Shown: positions 18,049 through 26,941, counted from the first letter of the stretch. The stretch: DNA of 64,000 bases from Pinirhizobacter sp036499745 (GCF_036499745.1 NZ_DASYDG010000002.1:1-64000), one strand, 5' to 3'. The notes: generated from the sequence alone by a model not told the origin. Program-made: numbers and translations.

Positions 18049-19599
18049 ATGACACGCAAGGCATGGCTGGCCATGGGTATCGCCCTGGCGTTGGGTACGG
18101 CACAGGCGCAGGACGGGCGCGATGTGGCGACAGGCATTCACCTGGCACCGGGTACCGGCTACGTTTCGGTGGCGCGATTCGACGATGCACCAGGCAAGGA
18201 TCCCAAACACCTGCTGATGGTGTTCGAACAGCACGGCATGGGCGGTATTCCGCTGTGGGAGAGCCGCGACGGCGGTGACCACTGGATGCACCTGATGGAC
18301 ATCACCGACCAGGCCCACAAGGGCAACGCAAAGTGGCAATTGCGCTGGCAACCCCACCTGATGCGCATGCAGCGTGCCAGCGGCGGCCTGGCCGCCGGCA
18401 CGCTGATCCTTTCGGCCAACGCCACCGGCAACGACGAGCACGACCACGTGGGCACGCAGGACCTCCAGGTGTACGCGTCCACCGATGACGGCAAGACCTG
18501 GACCTATCGCGGCTCGGTGATCAAGGGCGGCGGCAAGCCATCGGACAAGGACAACAAGGGCGTGTGGGAAACCAACATCCACGTGCTCGATGACGGCCGC
18601 ATGGTGGCCTACTACTCGTCCGAGCAGCACAAGGCCGAAGGCTATAACCAGGTACTGGCTCATAAGCTGTCCACCGACGGCGGCAAGACCTGGGGCAAGG
18701 AAGTACTGGATGTGGCCATTCCCGGCGGCGTGGAGCGCCCGGGCATGGCCGTCGTCGAGCGCCTGGGTGACGGCCGCTACGCGATGACCTACGAGAACAT
18801 CGACGGCCCGCAGAACGGCCAGGTGCAGATCAAGTTCAGCCGCGACGGCCTGGACTTCGGCGACCCGCAGCGCCATGGCGATCCGGTGATCACACAGTCC
18901 GGCGCCTGGCCGGCGGCCTGTCCGGTGATCCGCTGGTTCCCGGTGGGCGGACCTGAGGGCGTGATCGTGGTCCTGGCCGAACGCGCCGGTGGCGGTGGCG
19001 ACGAAGGCGGCCGCGCCCTCTACTTCAACAACGCCTCCGGCCGTGGGCCGTGGTGGGAAGTGCGCGCACCGGTACAGAAGCTCACCGGAAATATCCACGC
19101 CGGCTGGACGCAAGCCTTGCTCCAGCGCGACGACGGCACGTTCCTGCATGTCACGTCTTCATCATCCCCACAGGATCCCTCGTCGGAGAAATCCAACGAG
19201 ATCCTGTACAACTCAGCGCCGCTACGCTTCGACCGCTACGAGGCCGAGGACGCCGCCATGACCGACGCCGTGCAGGTTCCCGACCGCCATGCGTCGAACC
19301 TGCGCAAGGCACGCCTGGGCGCAGGCTCGCAGGGGCGGCTGCGTTTCCAGATCAACAGCACGGCCGGCACCCATACCCTGCGGCTGGTCTTCGCCGACGT
19401 CGGCCTGGCCGCCACCCCGGCCCTGCGGGTGAACGGCGCGGTACAACCATCAACCACCGGCCCGGCCCACGAGGCGGGCTGGAACGTGCTGACGGTGAAG
19501 GCGCCTCTGCTGGCGGGCTTCAACACGATCGACGTCGATGGTGCAGCCTACGTCCAGGACGTCGATTTCCTGCAGGTGGATGGTGATGACGCGCCTTGA
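18049..19599 (+). CDS. Secreted sialidase-fold exo-hydrolase (GH93-like) with C-terminal carbohydrate-binding domain
   Basis: A 516-residue protein with a signal peptide (MGIALALGTAQAQ). The body is a six-bladed propeller with Asp-box repeats (SRDGGDHW, STDDGKTW, STDGGKTW). From about residue 395 (RYEAEDAAM) a CBM6/CBM35-like beta-sandwich follows. The sialidase fold is shared by GH33 sialidases and GH93 exo-1,5-alpha-L-arabinanases. Between two arabinan-type loci a GH93-like role is the better guess, since no sialic-acid gene is present, but this is inference. Its end overlaps the next gene by 14 bases, indicating coupled translation. Confidence 0.75.
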   Translation: MTRKAWLAMGIALALGTAQAQDGRDVATGIHLAPGTGYVSVARFDDAPGKDPKHLLMVFEQHGMGGIPLWESRDGGDHWMHLMDITDQAHKGNAKWQLRWQPHLMRMQRASGGLAAGTLILSANATGNDEHDHVGTQDLQVYASTDDGKTWTYRGSVIKGGGKPSDKDNKGVWETNIHVLDDGRMVAYYSSEQHKAEGYNQVLAHKLSTDGGKTWGKEVLDVAIPGGVERPGMAVVERLGDGRYAMTYENIDGPQNGQVQIKFSRDGLDFGDPQRHGDPVITQSGAWPAACPVIRWFPVGGPEGVIVVLAERAGGGGDEGGRALYFNNASGRGPWWEVRAPVQKLTGNIHAGWTQALLQRDDGTFLHVTSSSSPQDPSSEKSNEILYNSAPLRFDRYEAEDAAMTDAVQVPDRHASNLRKARLGAGSQGRLRFQINSTAGTHTLRLVFADVGLAATPALRVNGAVQPSTTGPAHEAGWNVLTVKAPLLAGFNTIDVDGAAYVQDVDFLQVDGDDAP

Positions 19600-20563
19600 C
19601 CTGAAGAAGCAGGCGTTCGCACTGGCGTTGACCCTGACCGCACCTGCCCTGGCGCAGGCAGGCAATCCGCTGCTGCCCTCGGGGCCGGACCCCTGGGTGG
19701 CGCAGAAAGACGGCTTCTATTACTACACCAACACACTCGGCGACCGCATCGACCTGTGGAAGACCACCGACATGCGCAAGCTCAGCCAAGCGATGCGCGT
19801 CACCGTGTGGCGCGCACCGGTATCGGGGCCGCATTCGTTCTCGATCTGGGCGCCGGAGCTGCACTTCCTGGATGGCAAGTGGTACCTGTATTACAGCGCC
19901 TCAGAACGAGGGCATGACGACGACGCCCATCGCCACGTGTTCGTGCTGGAGAACCCCTCGAGCGATCCCACCGAAGGCACGTGGGTGGACAAGGGCATGC
20001 TCAAGACCGGTTACAACGGCATCGACGGCACCGTTTTCGATCACGGCGGCAAGCGGTACTTCGTGTACTCCGCCTATGTGGGTGACCACAGCGACCTGGT
20101 GATCGCGCCGATGACGAACCCCTGGACGCTGTCCGATAAACAGGTGGACATCGCCGCACCAACCTATGAGTGGGAAATGCAGGGTGGCAGGAAAATCCTG
20201 GAAGGGCCGGAATTCCTTGCCGGTCCCTCCGGCAAGGTCTTCCTGACCTACTCCGCCAGCGCCTGCTGGTCCGACGGTTACTCGCTGGGCCTGCTTACCG
20301 CCGATGCAAAGGCCGACCTCACCGACCCCGCTTCGTGGAAGAAATCCCCCACGCCGGTATTTGCCAGTGCCAACGGCGTGTACGCACCGGGACATAACGG
20401 CTTCTTCCAGACACCCGACGGCCGCCACTGGCTGATCTACCACGCCAACGGCGGCCCCGACTGGAAATGCACGAAGCGCCGAGCGCCACGCATCCAGCCG
20501 TTCGACTTCGGTCCCGACGGCACGCCGCGTTTCGGCGCACCAGTGCCGGACGCAAAGAACTAG
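19586..20563 (+). CDS. Secreted GH43 family hydrolase (second)
   Basis: A 325-residue GH43 enzyme with a signal peptide (QAFALALTLTAPALAQA). Catalytic residues: base D35 (GPDPWVAQ), modulator D147 (GIDGTVF) and acid E206 (ILEGPEFL). The start ATG 19586 is inside the end of the preceding gene and follows AGGTGG. Compared with the GH43 at 14002 it lacks the Cys-rich loops and has a longer central blade, so the two probably act on different links. It ends head-on against a doxX gene, the two stop codons sharing the same CTAG. Confidence 0.87.
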   Translation: MTRLDLKKQAFALALTLTAPALAQAGNPLLPSGPDPWVAQKDGFYYYTNTLGDRIDLWKTTDMRKLSQAMRVTVWRAPVSGPHSFSIWAPELHFLDGKWYLYYSASERGHDDDAHRHVFVLENPSSDPTEGTWVDKGMLKTGYNGIDGTVFDHGGKRYFVYSAYVGDHSDLVIAPMTNPWTLSDKQVDIAAPTYEWEMQGGRKILEGPEFLAGPSGKVFLTYSASACWSDGYSLGLLTADAKADLTDPASWKKSPTPVFASANGVYAPGHNGFFQTPDGRHWLIYHANGGPDWKCTKRRAPRIQPFDFGPDGTPRFGAPVPDAKN

Positions 20564-20994
20564 AGGGCCGGATTGAACAACGTGCTTGTCCTGCCCCTGC
20601 GGGCGGGACCGGCAAACAGCGGCGCGAATGCCGCGCGACGATCCCAGGCCAGTACCAGGTACACGGCCAGTACGATCCAATGGATACCGAAGCCTTCGCG
20701 TTCGGACACTGCGTGGTAGCCGAAGATCGCCACCACGGGCGCGGCCAGCAGCAGCAGGGCGAACGGTACCGAGCGATTGGCCAGCAATAGCAGCCCGGCC
20801 ACCACGAAGATCACGCTGACCACCGGCATCACGAACCCGCTCGCGCCAAGCCCCTGCAGGAACGATTGCGCGGCCGCCGCCACCGGTGCCGGCGGCTGCC
20901 AGATGTGCGCAAAATGATTGACGCCGGAGAAGGCAAACAGCGCACCGAGCAGCGTGCGAAGGACATGGATCGTCCAGCGGTAGGTGATCGACAT
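20560..20994 (-). CDS. DoxX family membrane protein
   Basis: A 144-residue inner-membrane protein with four helices; the first carries the DoxX-type signature LRTLLGALFAFSGVNHF. Function in this family is mostly unknown. The frame is open to 21102, but the ATG at 20994 (MSITYRWTIH) is the most likely start. It is divergent from a TetR regulator, which may control it, and its stop codon overlaps that of the convergent GH43 gene in a shared CTAG (20560-20563). Confidence 0.75.
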   Translation of the reverse strand: MSITYRWTIHVLRTLLGALFAFSGVNHFAHIWQPPAPVAAAAQSFLQGLGASGFVMPVVSVIFVVAGLLLLANRSVPFALLLLAAPVVAIFGYHAVSEREGFGIHWIVLAVYLVLAWDRRAAFAPLFAGPARRGRTSTLFNPAL

Positions 20995-21153
20995 GGCATG
21001 GCGCCTGGAAAGGTATGAGCCCACCATCTTCCCGCCGTACCGAAAGGGCGGGTATTGTGCATCCGCACTAGACCGTTGGACCGGCACACTGCCACGATCC
21101 AATAGACAATGGCACTCTTGAGATCGCCCGGTATGGAGACTAGGTTTTCAACA

Positions 21154-21786
21154 ATGACCGAACCCACGCCCCCGCTCATACCTCGCAAGAAGCCCTTGCA
21201 GGCACGCTCAGCCATCACTGTTGCCGCGATCGGCGAAGCCGCCATCCAGGTACTCCTGGCCGAAGGCATCGAGCGCACCACCACTACCCGGGTGGCTGCA
21301 CGCGCTGGCGTCTCGGTGGGAAGCCTTTACCAGTATTTCCCCGACAAGCGTTCCCTGCTGTCGGCCGTATTGGCCCAGCACCTGACCCACGTGGCGATGG
21401 CCGTGGAACGCTCATGCATGGAACAGCGTGGCGGCACGGTCGCCGACATGGCGCAGGCGCTGGTGCACTCCTATGTCGGCGCCAAGCTCGAACATGCCCG
21501 CGCCTCGCAGGCGCTGTACGCGATTGCCGCCGAACACGGTGGCGCCGAACGCGTGGAGATGGCCCGCGAGCGCATGCTGGCAGCCGTGTCCGGCACGCTG
21601 GCAACCGCCGGTGATCGCGATTTCAACGATCCGTCCAGGCACGCGGCGGTCATCCTTGGCGCCATCGCCGGGCCGGTGCGCAACATCCTGGAAAGTAACC
21701 GGCACATCATGCCGGCCGAGGTCCTTCAGGATGAACTGGTAACGCTGGCCCGCGCCTATCTCGAAGCGGTGTCCACGCCCTGCTGA
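21154..21786 (+). CDS. TetR family transcriptional regulator
   Basis: A 210-residue regulator. The N-terminal helix-turn-helix is typical (GIERTTTTRVAARAGVSVGSLYQYFPDKRSLL, shown here in part by TTRVAARAGVSVGSLYQYF); the C-terminal helical domain is unlike any known ligand class by eye. Starts at 21109 or 21133 are also possible; I chose ATG 21154, which has AGG ten bases upstream. Being divergent from doxX, it probably represses it and itself. The sequence between the genes contains no perfect palindrome that I would call the operator. Confidence 0.85.
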   Translation: MTEPTPPLIPRKKPLQARSAITVAAIGEAAIQVLLAEGIERTTTTRVAARAGVSVGSLYQYFPDKRSLLSAVLAQHLTHVAMAVERSCMEQRGGTVADMAQALVHSYVGAKLEHARASQALYAIAAEHGGAERVEMARERMLAAVSGTLATAGDRDFNDPSRHAAVILGAIAGPVRNILESNRHIMPAEVLQDELVTLARAYLEAVSTPC

Positions 21787-21791
21787 AGTTG

Positions 21792-22646
21792 TCAGCGTAC
21801 AGCGTTGGCTTCCCGGGCCAGCTCTGCATCAAGCGCCTTGTTCGCGTGCACGGCGAGTGCCTTGCAGGCTGCGGTGTCCTGGAGCTTTCCGCTGGCCGCG
21901 CGTTCGAGTTCATCGCTGGCATCAGGGTGGGTGGTCAGCAGGATGCCACACGGCAAGCCGGCGACGGTTGCGATGGACCTGCGGAAGTCCTCCACCCGAT
22001 GCGGATGCGCCGGCGTATCGGTGTAACGGTAGGTGCCGTTGGTGAGGGCGGTGAGGCTGTCGGCATAGGCGATGTCCACGCACTTGCCGTCCTGGCACGA
22101 ACGCCATGTCCAGCTGGTGCTGCCAGGCGTGTGGCCCGGCGTGGCATGCGCCTGGATATCCAGCGGCCCCACCTTCACGTGCCCGCCATCGGAAACCACT
22201 GTCGCCTTCACCGGGGAATAGCCCGGGCCCGGCTGGTATTGCGGGTCGTCCGGATCCACCCCGCCCAGGGCAAGCGCCTTCGCACCCGGCGCACTTGCAT
22301 ACACCGTGGCCCCGGTGTCACGGGCCACCTGTGCGATTGCGCCGGCGTGGTCCACATGCGCGTGGGAATTAAGGATGGCTTTCACGTCCGATGGCTTGAA
22401 GCCCAGTGCGCGGATGTTCGCCTCCACCATCGATGCGTTCTCTGGCAGGGTGGCGTCGATCAGCACATGGCCCTTCGGTGAGGTCACCAGTACCGCGCTA
22501 AGGCCCAGGCTTCCCACATAGTAGGTGTTGCCGTAAATGCGGAAGGGCCGTGTGGGCTGGGTCCATTCCGGGGCGGCCAGCGCGGGCAGCGCCATCGCCG
22601 CGCACAGGGAGCCCATACAGGCCAGCATAAGGAAGGTGGGGCGCAT
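21792..22646 (-). CDS. Subclass B3 metallo-beta-lactamase
   Basis: A 284-residue periplasmic enzyme of the metallo-beta-lactamase fold that would hydrolyse beta-lactam rings. Signal peptide at residues 1-24 and GGAGAAATCCT before the ATG. The zinc site is complete for subclass B3: H95, H97, D99 and H100 (SHAHVDHAGA), H172 (TPGHTPGS) and H240 (LLTTHPDAS). No Cys ligand is present, as expected for B3 rather than B1/B2. Environmental xanthomonads often carry such chromosomal genes. It is convergent with the TetR gene and no AmpR-like regulator is adjacent. Substrate range cannot be read from sequence. Confidence 0.9.
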   Translation of the reverse strand: MRPTFLMLACMGSLCAAMALPALAAPEWTQPTRPFRIYGNTYYVGSLGLSAVLVTSPKGHVLIDATLPENASMVEANIRALGFKPSDVKAILNSHAHVDHAGAIAQVARDTGATVYASAPGAKALALGGVDPDDPQYQPGPGYSPVKATVVSDGGHVKVGPLDIQAHATPGHTPGSTSWTWRSCQDGKCVDIAYADSLTALTNGTYRYTDTPAHPHRVEDFRRSIATVAGLPCGILLTTHPDASDELERAASGKLQDTAACKALAVHANKALDAELAREANAVR

Positions 22647-22852
22647 AGGATTTCTCCATGGAGGGAGCCGGGAAGTCTAGCCACGCACGCCGGGCCGTTC
22701 ATGGCGTGACGCGGGCACGCCGGGGGCGATCCGGTGACCTGGCCGCTGGCGTGCATCAGCTTGTGGATTGGTCGGCCCGGATTGCCCGGATTGGCTCTTT
22801 AATTCCCGTCGGCCAGGGATTCCCATGGAGTCGGGACACAGGGGATACCCGC

Positions 22853-23743
22853 ATGACCGGTACAACGCGATCGGATGGCCTGCAGTTCAACGCCGTGTTC
22901 GCCACGCGTGCGCGCGGGGCGCCAGCCCCGACCTCACCGCCGGTGGAACGAACCCATGAACGCATCCGGCCGGCGCGTATCGCCTTCGCCCTGTCACTAA
23001 TCGGCCTGGGTCTTCTGGGCCTGATCCATGGCGACTTCGCCCTGGTATGGCAGCGCATCCCGATCGAGCACCTTCCCGGCCGTACCTTTATCGCCTACCT
23101 CTGCGCCATCGTTGAACTGGTCACGGGCGTGGGCCTGCTGCTGCCGCGCTTTGCCCTGCCTGCCGCAGCGGGGGCGATGGTGTTCACGCTGCTCTGGGCG
23201 GTGCTACTGAAGCTTCCCGCCGTGCTGGTGGTGCCGACCATGGAAGCCACCTGGCTTGGCCTGGGCGAGATCCTGGTGATCTACGCCGGAGCCTGGACCC
23301 TCTATGCGCAGCTAGCGCGCGGGCTGCCGCCGCATTTCCTCACCGGCGAACGCGGCGTGCGCAGCGCGCGAATCGTCCTGGCGCTGGCCCTGCCGATGAT
23401 CGGCCTGTCGCACTTCTTCTACACCGCGCAGACCATCACCTTCATCCCCGGCTGGTTGCCGTTCCATACGGCGCTGGCGTGGATCACGGGCGCTGGAAGC
23501 ATCGCCGCGAGTGCAGGCATCGCGTTCGGCGTATGGCCGGCGCTCGCCGCGCGGCTGGAAGCGGTGATGCTGGCGCTCATCACCGCCTTGGTGTGGTTGC
23601 CTGCCATTGCGCAATCACCCGGCGACCGCAACGCGTGGACGGCGCTGGTGATCTCCTGCGCGATCACCTTCGGTGCATGGGCCGTGGCCGATGCCTATCG
23701 CGATGTCCCTGCATGGCGCGTCCGTGCCGTGGCGAGCGACTAG
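22853..23743 (+). CDS. DoxX-like membrane protein with two repeated halves
   Basis: A 296-residue protein with about eight predicted helices. Two segments look like tandem DoxX-type units, one from FALSLIGLGLLGLIHGDFAL to residue 140 and one from ALALPMIGLSHFFY onward. The start ATG 22853 follows AGGGG; the longer open frame upstream is not supported. Function unknown. Its TAG shares a CTAG with the stop codon of the convergent SRPBCC pseudogene. Confidence 0.7.
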   Translation: MTGTTRSDGLQFNAVFATRARGAPAPTSPPVERTHERIRPARIAFALSLIGLGLLGLIHGDFALVWQRIPIEHLPGRTFIAYLCAIVELVTGVGLLLPRFALPAAAGAMVFTLLWAVLLKLPAVLVVPTMEATWLGLGEILVIYAGAWTLYAQLARGLPPHFLTGERGVRSARIVLALALPMIGLSHFFYTAQTITFIPGWLPFHTALAWITGAGSIAASAGIAFGVWPALAARLEAVMLALITALVWLPAIAQSPGDRNAWTALVISCAITFGAWAVADAYRDVPAWRVRAVASD

Positions 23744-24231
23744 GGCCTGGGCTCGGAAAGGATCCGCATCGTCTCGCCCAGGCAACGTTCCATGTAGCCC
23801 TGGTATAGCAGGTGCACGATCAACCACAGCAATGGTCGCCCCGTGGATCCGCGCGGCGTGAAGGCGTACGTCCATGCCACGCGCGTCCCCGCTCACTCCG
23901 GCCGGAATTCAAAGCTGCCGCGCGCGTGGTCGACCAGGCGCGAGAACAGGGGATGGGTGTAATCCCACACGTGGTAACCGAAATAAACGCCGCGCTCGGC
24001 GCGGAGCACTTCCTCGCGCACCGTGGTGCGGTCGGAAAGATGGATCAGCCGCTTCGAGCCCGGTTCGTCCCACGGGCCGGTCTGCTCGCTGGTTCCTGTG
24101 ACCGCGGGCAGAAGACCGTGGCCCTTGAGTATCTTCGGCAACACATCGGCGCCTGCCAGGAAATCGAAGGCCTCCGCTGGCGGTACACGCAGGACGATGG
24201 AGCGGGTGACGGCAACGGGTTGCAGGCTCAT
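23740..24231 (-). pseudogene. SRPBCC family protein interrupted by an in-frame TGA
   Basis: The frame starting at ATG 24231 encodes an SRPBCC (START-like) protein: RSIVLRVPPAEAFDFLAG, then HVWDYTHPLFSRLVDH. It reaches a TGA at 23893-23895 after 112 codons. Reading on in the same frame gives 50 further codons with family-like sequence (TRVAWTYAFTPRG, then HLLYQGYMERCLGETM) up to a TAG at 23740-23742. Full length would be about 163 residues, normal for the family, so a single nonsense change (for example TGG to TGA) has split the gene. A sequencing error or readthrough cannot be excluded; no selenocysteine context is apparent. Confidence 0.8.
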
Positions 24232-24299
24232 GTCCGCATTATGCGGCGAACCACGACACCTGCATGTACACCCATGCACCTGACCCTCGCCCTGGATAA

Positions 24300-24310
24300 T
24301 TGTCGTACTA
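24300..24310. promoter_or_regulatory. Candidate FadR-type operator upstream of the GH97 gene
   Basis: TTGTCGTACTA fits TNGTNNNACNA and lies 33 bases before the GH97 start, at the same kind of distance as the site before galM. Only one half-site pair is visible, with no wider palindrome. Confidence 0.45.
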
Positions 24311-24342
24311 TTTGAAGTTCGAATCGCCGAGGGAAGTTGTCG

Positions 24343-26163
24343 ATGCAAGTTCGAACGTCCGCCTTGCTTCTCCTGGCGTTGACCACAGCCGTGTCAGCGC
24401 ATGCCACCACCACGCCCCTTCCCTTCCCGTCGGATACACCGCTCAAGGCATCGCTGGTCATGGATGACACCACGGGCACACCTACCTTGCTGCTGGAAAA
24501 TGCGCAGGGCAAGCCGCTGATGCAATCCCGGCTTGGTCTTCGCACCACCGAAGCCGACCTCACCCACGGCCTCAAACAAGGCCTGTCCAGCCACCATGAA
24601 GTGACCGAGCACTACACCATGACCACCGGCAAGCGCCTGGAGCGCTCGGCGACCATGGGAGAAACGCGGTTTCCTTTCACAGGCGCCAACGGCGCGAGGC
24701 TCGACGTGGTGGTGCGCACCGCCCGAGACGGCATCGCCTGGCGCTATGAACTTCCCGGCAGCAACGATGCCACCGTGCAGGGCGAGGCCACCGACTTCAC
24801 CTTCCCCGAGGACACCTCGGCCTGGTTGCTGCCCTACAAACCTCAGTACGAAGGCGTGCGTTTACACGACAGCGCCTATGGCTCGCCCGTCGGCGACTTC
24901 GGTTACCCGTCGCTGTTCGAAGTGAATGGCGATTATCTTCTGGTCACCGAAAGCAACACCGATGGCCGCTACACCGGTAGCCGCATGCGCCATGGCGTGG
25001 ACACCGGCACCTATAGCCTAGTGTTGTTCGATCCCTCGGCGAGCTTCCACGGCAGCACGCCGTGGCGCACGGTGATTGCCGGCGACCTTGCCACGGTGAC
25101 CCAGTCCACGCTGGTGGACGACCTGGCCGATCCTGCCAGATTCACCGATACCTCGTGGATCAAACCCGGCAAGGTGGCATGGTCGTGGTTGAGCGAGCAC
25201 CAGAGCCCGGGCGATGTCGAACGACAAAAGGTGTATGTGGATTTCGCCTCGCGCAACCACCTGCCGTATGTACTGGTGGATGAGGGCTGGAAAGACGCCT
25301 GGATACCGGACCTGGTGAAGTATGCCAATGCCAGGCATGTGGACATCCTGCTGTGGTTCCGTTGGACCAACCTTGATACCGAAGACAAGCGCCAGGCGAT
25401 CCTGCCGAAGGTCAAGGGCTGGGGGGTGAAGGGCGTCAAGGTCGATTTTATGGATTCCGACTCGCAGGCGCGCTACCAGTGGTACGACGCGATCCTTGCC
25501 GACACCGCGAAATTGCACCTGATGGTGAATTTCCACGGCGCTACCATCCCGCACGGCCTGGCCCGCACCTGGCCGCACATCATGAGCATGGAAGCGGTAC
25601 GCGGTACCGAGAACGATCCGCCGGTATATCCCAATACGGTGCAGCCATTCACGCGAAATGTGGTGGGCTCCATGGATTTCACCCCCGTGGCGTTCGACGC
25701 CGGCCCGATGATGGCGTCCATCGCCCATGAAACCGCATTGTCGGTGGTGTTCGAGTCTGGCTGGCAACACCTGGCCGATAGCCCCGAAGCCTACGACAAG
25801 CGTCCCAGTGCGCTGGCGTTCCTGGATCAGGTGCCTACCGTATGGGACGAAACGAAGCTGCTTTCGGGAACACCCGGCAAGGACATCGTGATTGCCCGGC
25901 GCAGCGGCAAGCGCTGGTTTATCGGCGGCATCCGTAGCGGCGCCGGCGAAACCCTGCGGCTACCCCTGGCGGCGCTCGGCAAGGGCGACTGGCTGATCGA
26001 TACGATCGAAGACACACCCGGTGAAGGTCGCGGCGATGTGATCCACCGCGATGTGCACGGAACCAGCAATACGCTGGATTTCGCCGTGAAGAAGGATGGC
26101 GGCTTCGCCGCGGTGGTTTGCCCGGCCAGCGCGGGTCGCACAAGCTGCTACGACCCGCTCTAG
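24343..26163 (+). CDS. Secreted GH97 family glycoside hydrolase (retaining type)
   Basis: A 606-residue enzyme with a signal peptide (ALLLLALTTAVSAHA), an N-terminal beta-super-sandwich, a catalytic (beta/alpha)8 barrel and a C-terminal sheet, the full GH97 length. The segment GVKGVKVDFMDSD carries D368 at the position of the nucleophile of retaining GH97 enzymes (alpha-galactosidases and beta-L-arabinopyranosidases); inverting SusB-type alpha-glucosidases lack it. MEAVRGTEND and FESGWQHLAD are also family signatures. An arabinogalactan-side-chain substrate fits the locus. ATG 24343 has GAGGGA eight bases upstream, which decides it against the in-frame TTG two codons earlier. Confidence 0.9.
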   Translation: MQVRTSALLLLALTTAVSAHATTTPLPFPSDTPLKASLVMDDTTGTPTLLLENAQGKPLMQSRLGLRTTEADLTHGLKQGLSSHHEVTEHYTMTTGKRLERSATMGETRFPFTGANGARLDVVVRTARDGIAWRYELPGSNDATVQGEATDFTFPEDTSAWLLPYKPQYEGVRLHDSAYGSPVGDFGYPSLFEVNGDYLLVTESNTDGRYTGSRMRHGVDTGTYSLVLFDPSASFHGSTPWRTVIAGDLATVTQSTLVDDLADPARFTDTSWIKPGKVAWSWLSEHQSPGDVERQKVYVDFASRNHLPYVLVDEGWKDAWIPDLVKYANARHVDILLWFRWTNLDTEDKRQAILPKVKGWGVKGVKVDFMDSDSQARYQWYDAILADTAKLHLMVNFHGATIPHGLARTWPHIMSMEAVRGTENDPPVYPNTVQPFTRNVVGSMDFTPVAFDAGPMMASIAHETALSVVFESGWQHLADSPEAYDKRPSALAFLDQVPTVWDETKLLSGTPGKDIVIARRSGKRWFIGGIRSGAGETLRLPLAALGKGDWLIDTIEDTPGEGRGDVIHRDVHGTSNTLDFAVKKDGGFAAVVCPASAGRTSCYDPL

Positions 26164-26186
26164 CCATACGGACGGCCAATCAGCCA

Positions 26187-26209
26187 CGCCCGGCCTTCAT
26201 TGCCGGGCG
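26187..26209. terminator. Hairpin between convergent GH97 and GST genes
   Basis: Perfect eight-base arms CGCCCGGC and GCCGGGCG with a seven-base loop, lying in the 52-base gap between two convergent genes. No T tract follows on either strand, so it may stop transcription weakly in both directions. Confidence 0.45.
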
Positions 26210-26215
26210 ACCGGC

Positions 26216-26920
26216 TTATCCGCGGGAGGGAATATCCAGGCCGCGCTGCACCGCCGGCCGTGCCAGGCCGCGGTCGAGCCAGGCCTTGACGGCTTTGAAG
26301 CTGTCGAAACCCACCAGCTCACCGGCTTCGTAGAAGCCGACCAGGTTGCGCACCCAGCCCAGCAGGCTGATGTCGGCGATGGTGTATTCGTCGCCCATGA
26401 TCCACTGGCGGTTGGCAAGCTGTGTCTCAAGCACACCCAGCAAGCGCTTGGATTCGGCTACGTAGCGATCACGCGGGCGTTTGTCTTCGTACTCGCGCCC
26501 GGCGAACTTGTGGAAGAAACCCACCTGGCCGAACATCGGCCCCACCGCTGCCATCTGGAAGAATACCCACTGGATCGTCTGGTAGCGGGCGGCAGGGTCG
26601 ACCGGCAGGAACTTGCCCGTCTTCTCCGCCAGGTACAGCAGGATCGCGCCTGATTCGAACAACCCGAACGGCTTGCCGCCCGGACCGTCGGGATCGACGA
26701 TCGAGGGAATCTTGCCGTTCGGATTGAGCGAAAGGTAGGGCTCGGTCCAGGTCTGGTTCTCACCGATATTGATGTAGTGCGGCTCGTACGGCAGCCCGGT
26801 TTCTTCCAGCATGATCGACACCTTCACGCCGTTGGGGGTGGGTGCCGAATACAGCTGGAGCAGGTCCGGGTGTTTGGCCGGCCAACGATTGGATATGGGA
26901 AACGCGGACAGATCAGCCAT
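26216..26920 (-). CDS. Glutathione S-transferase, YghU/YfcG-like disulfide reductase
   Basis: A 234-residue GST with the thioredoxin-like N-domain (LYSAPTPNGVKVSIMLEETG, glutathione-binding region LNPNGKIPSIVDPDGPGG and FESGAILLYLAEKTG) and the helical C-domain. The TPNG turn and long insertion are typical of the E. coli YghU/YfcG group, which reduce disulfide bonds with two glutathiones rather than conjugate xenobiotics. The start has AAGGAATATCG before it. It lies immediately downstream of the alcohol dehydrogenase gene on the same strand, 21 bases after it, so the pair is probably an operon for aldehyde/redox stress. Confidence 0.88.
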   Translation of the reverse strand: MADLSAFPISNRWPAKHPDLLQLYSAPTPNGVKVSIMLEETGLPYEPHYINIGENQTWTEPYLSLNPNGKIPSIVDPDGPGGKPFGLFESGAILLYLAEKTGKFLPVDPAARYQTIQWVFFQMAAVGPMFGQVGFFHKFAGREYEDKRPRDRYVAESKRLLGVLETQLANRQWIMGDEYTIADISLLGWVRNLVGFYEAGELVGFDSFKAVKAWLDRGLARPAVQRGLDIPSRG

Positions 26921-26941
26921 CGATATTCCTTCGGTTCTTTA

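Noticed and set aside
17323..19149. Minus-strand 608-codon frame across the second receptor and the GH93-like gene
   Set aside because: Spans an intrinsic terminator and two real genes on the other strand; no domain recognised.
23893..23895. TGA read as selenocysteine in the SRPBCC gene
   Set aside because: No known selenoprotein in this family and no hairpin of SECIS type seen directly after the codon.
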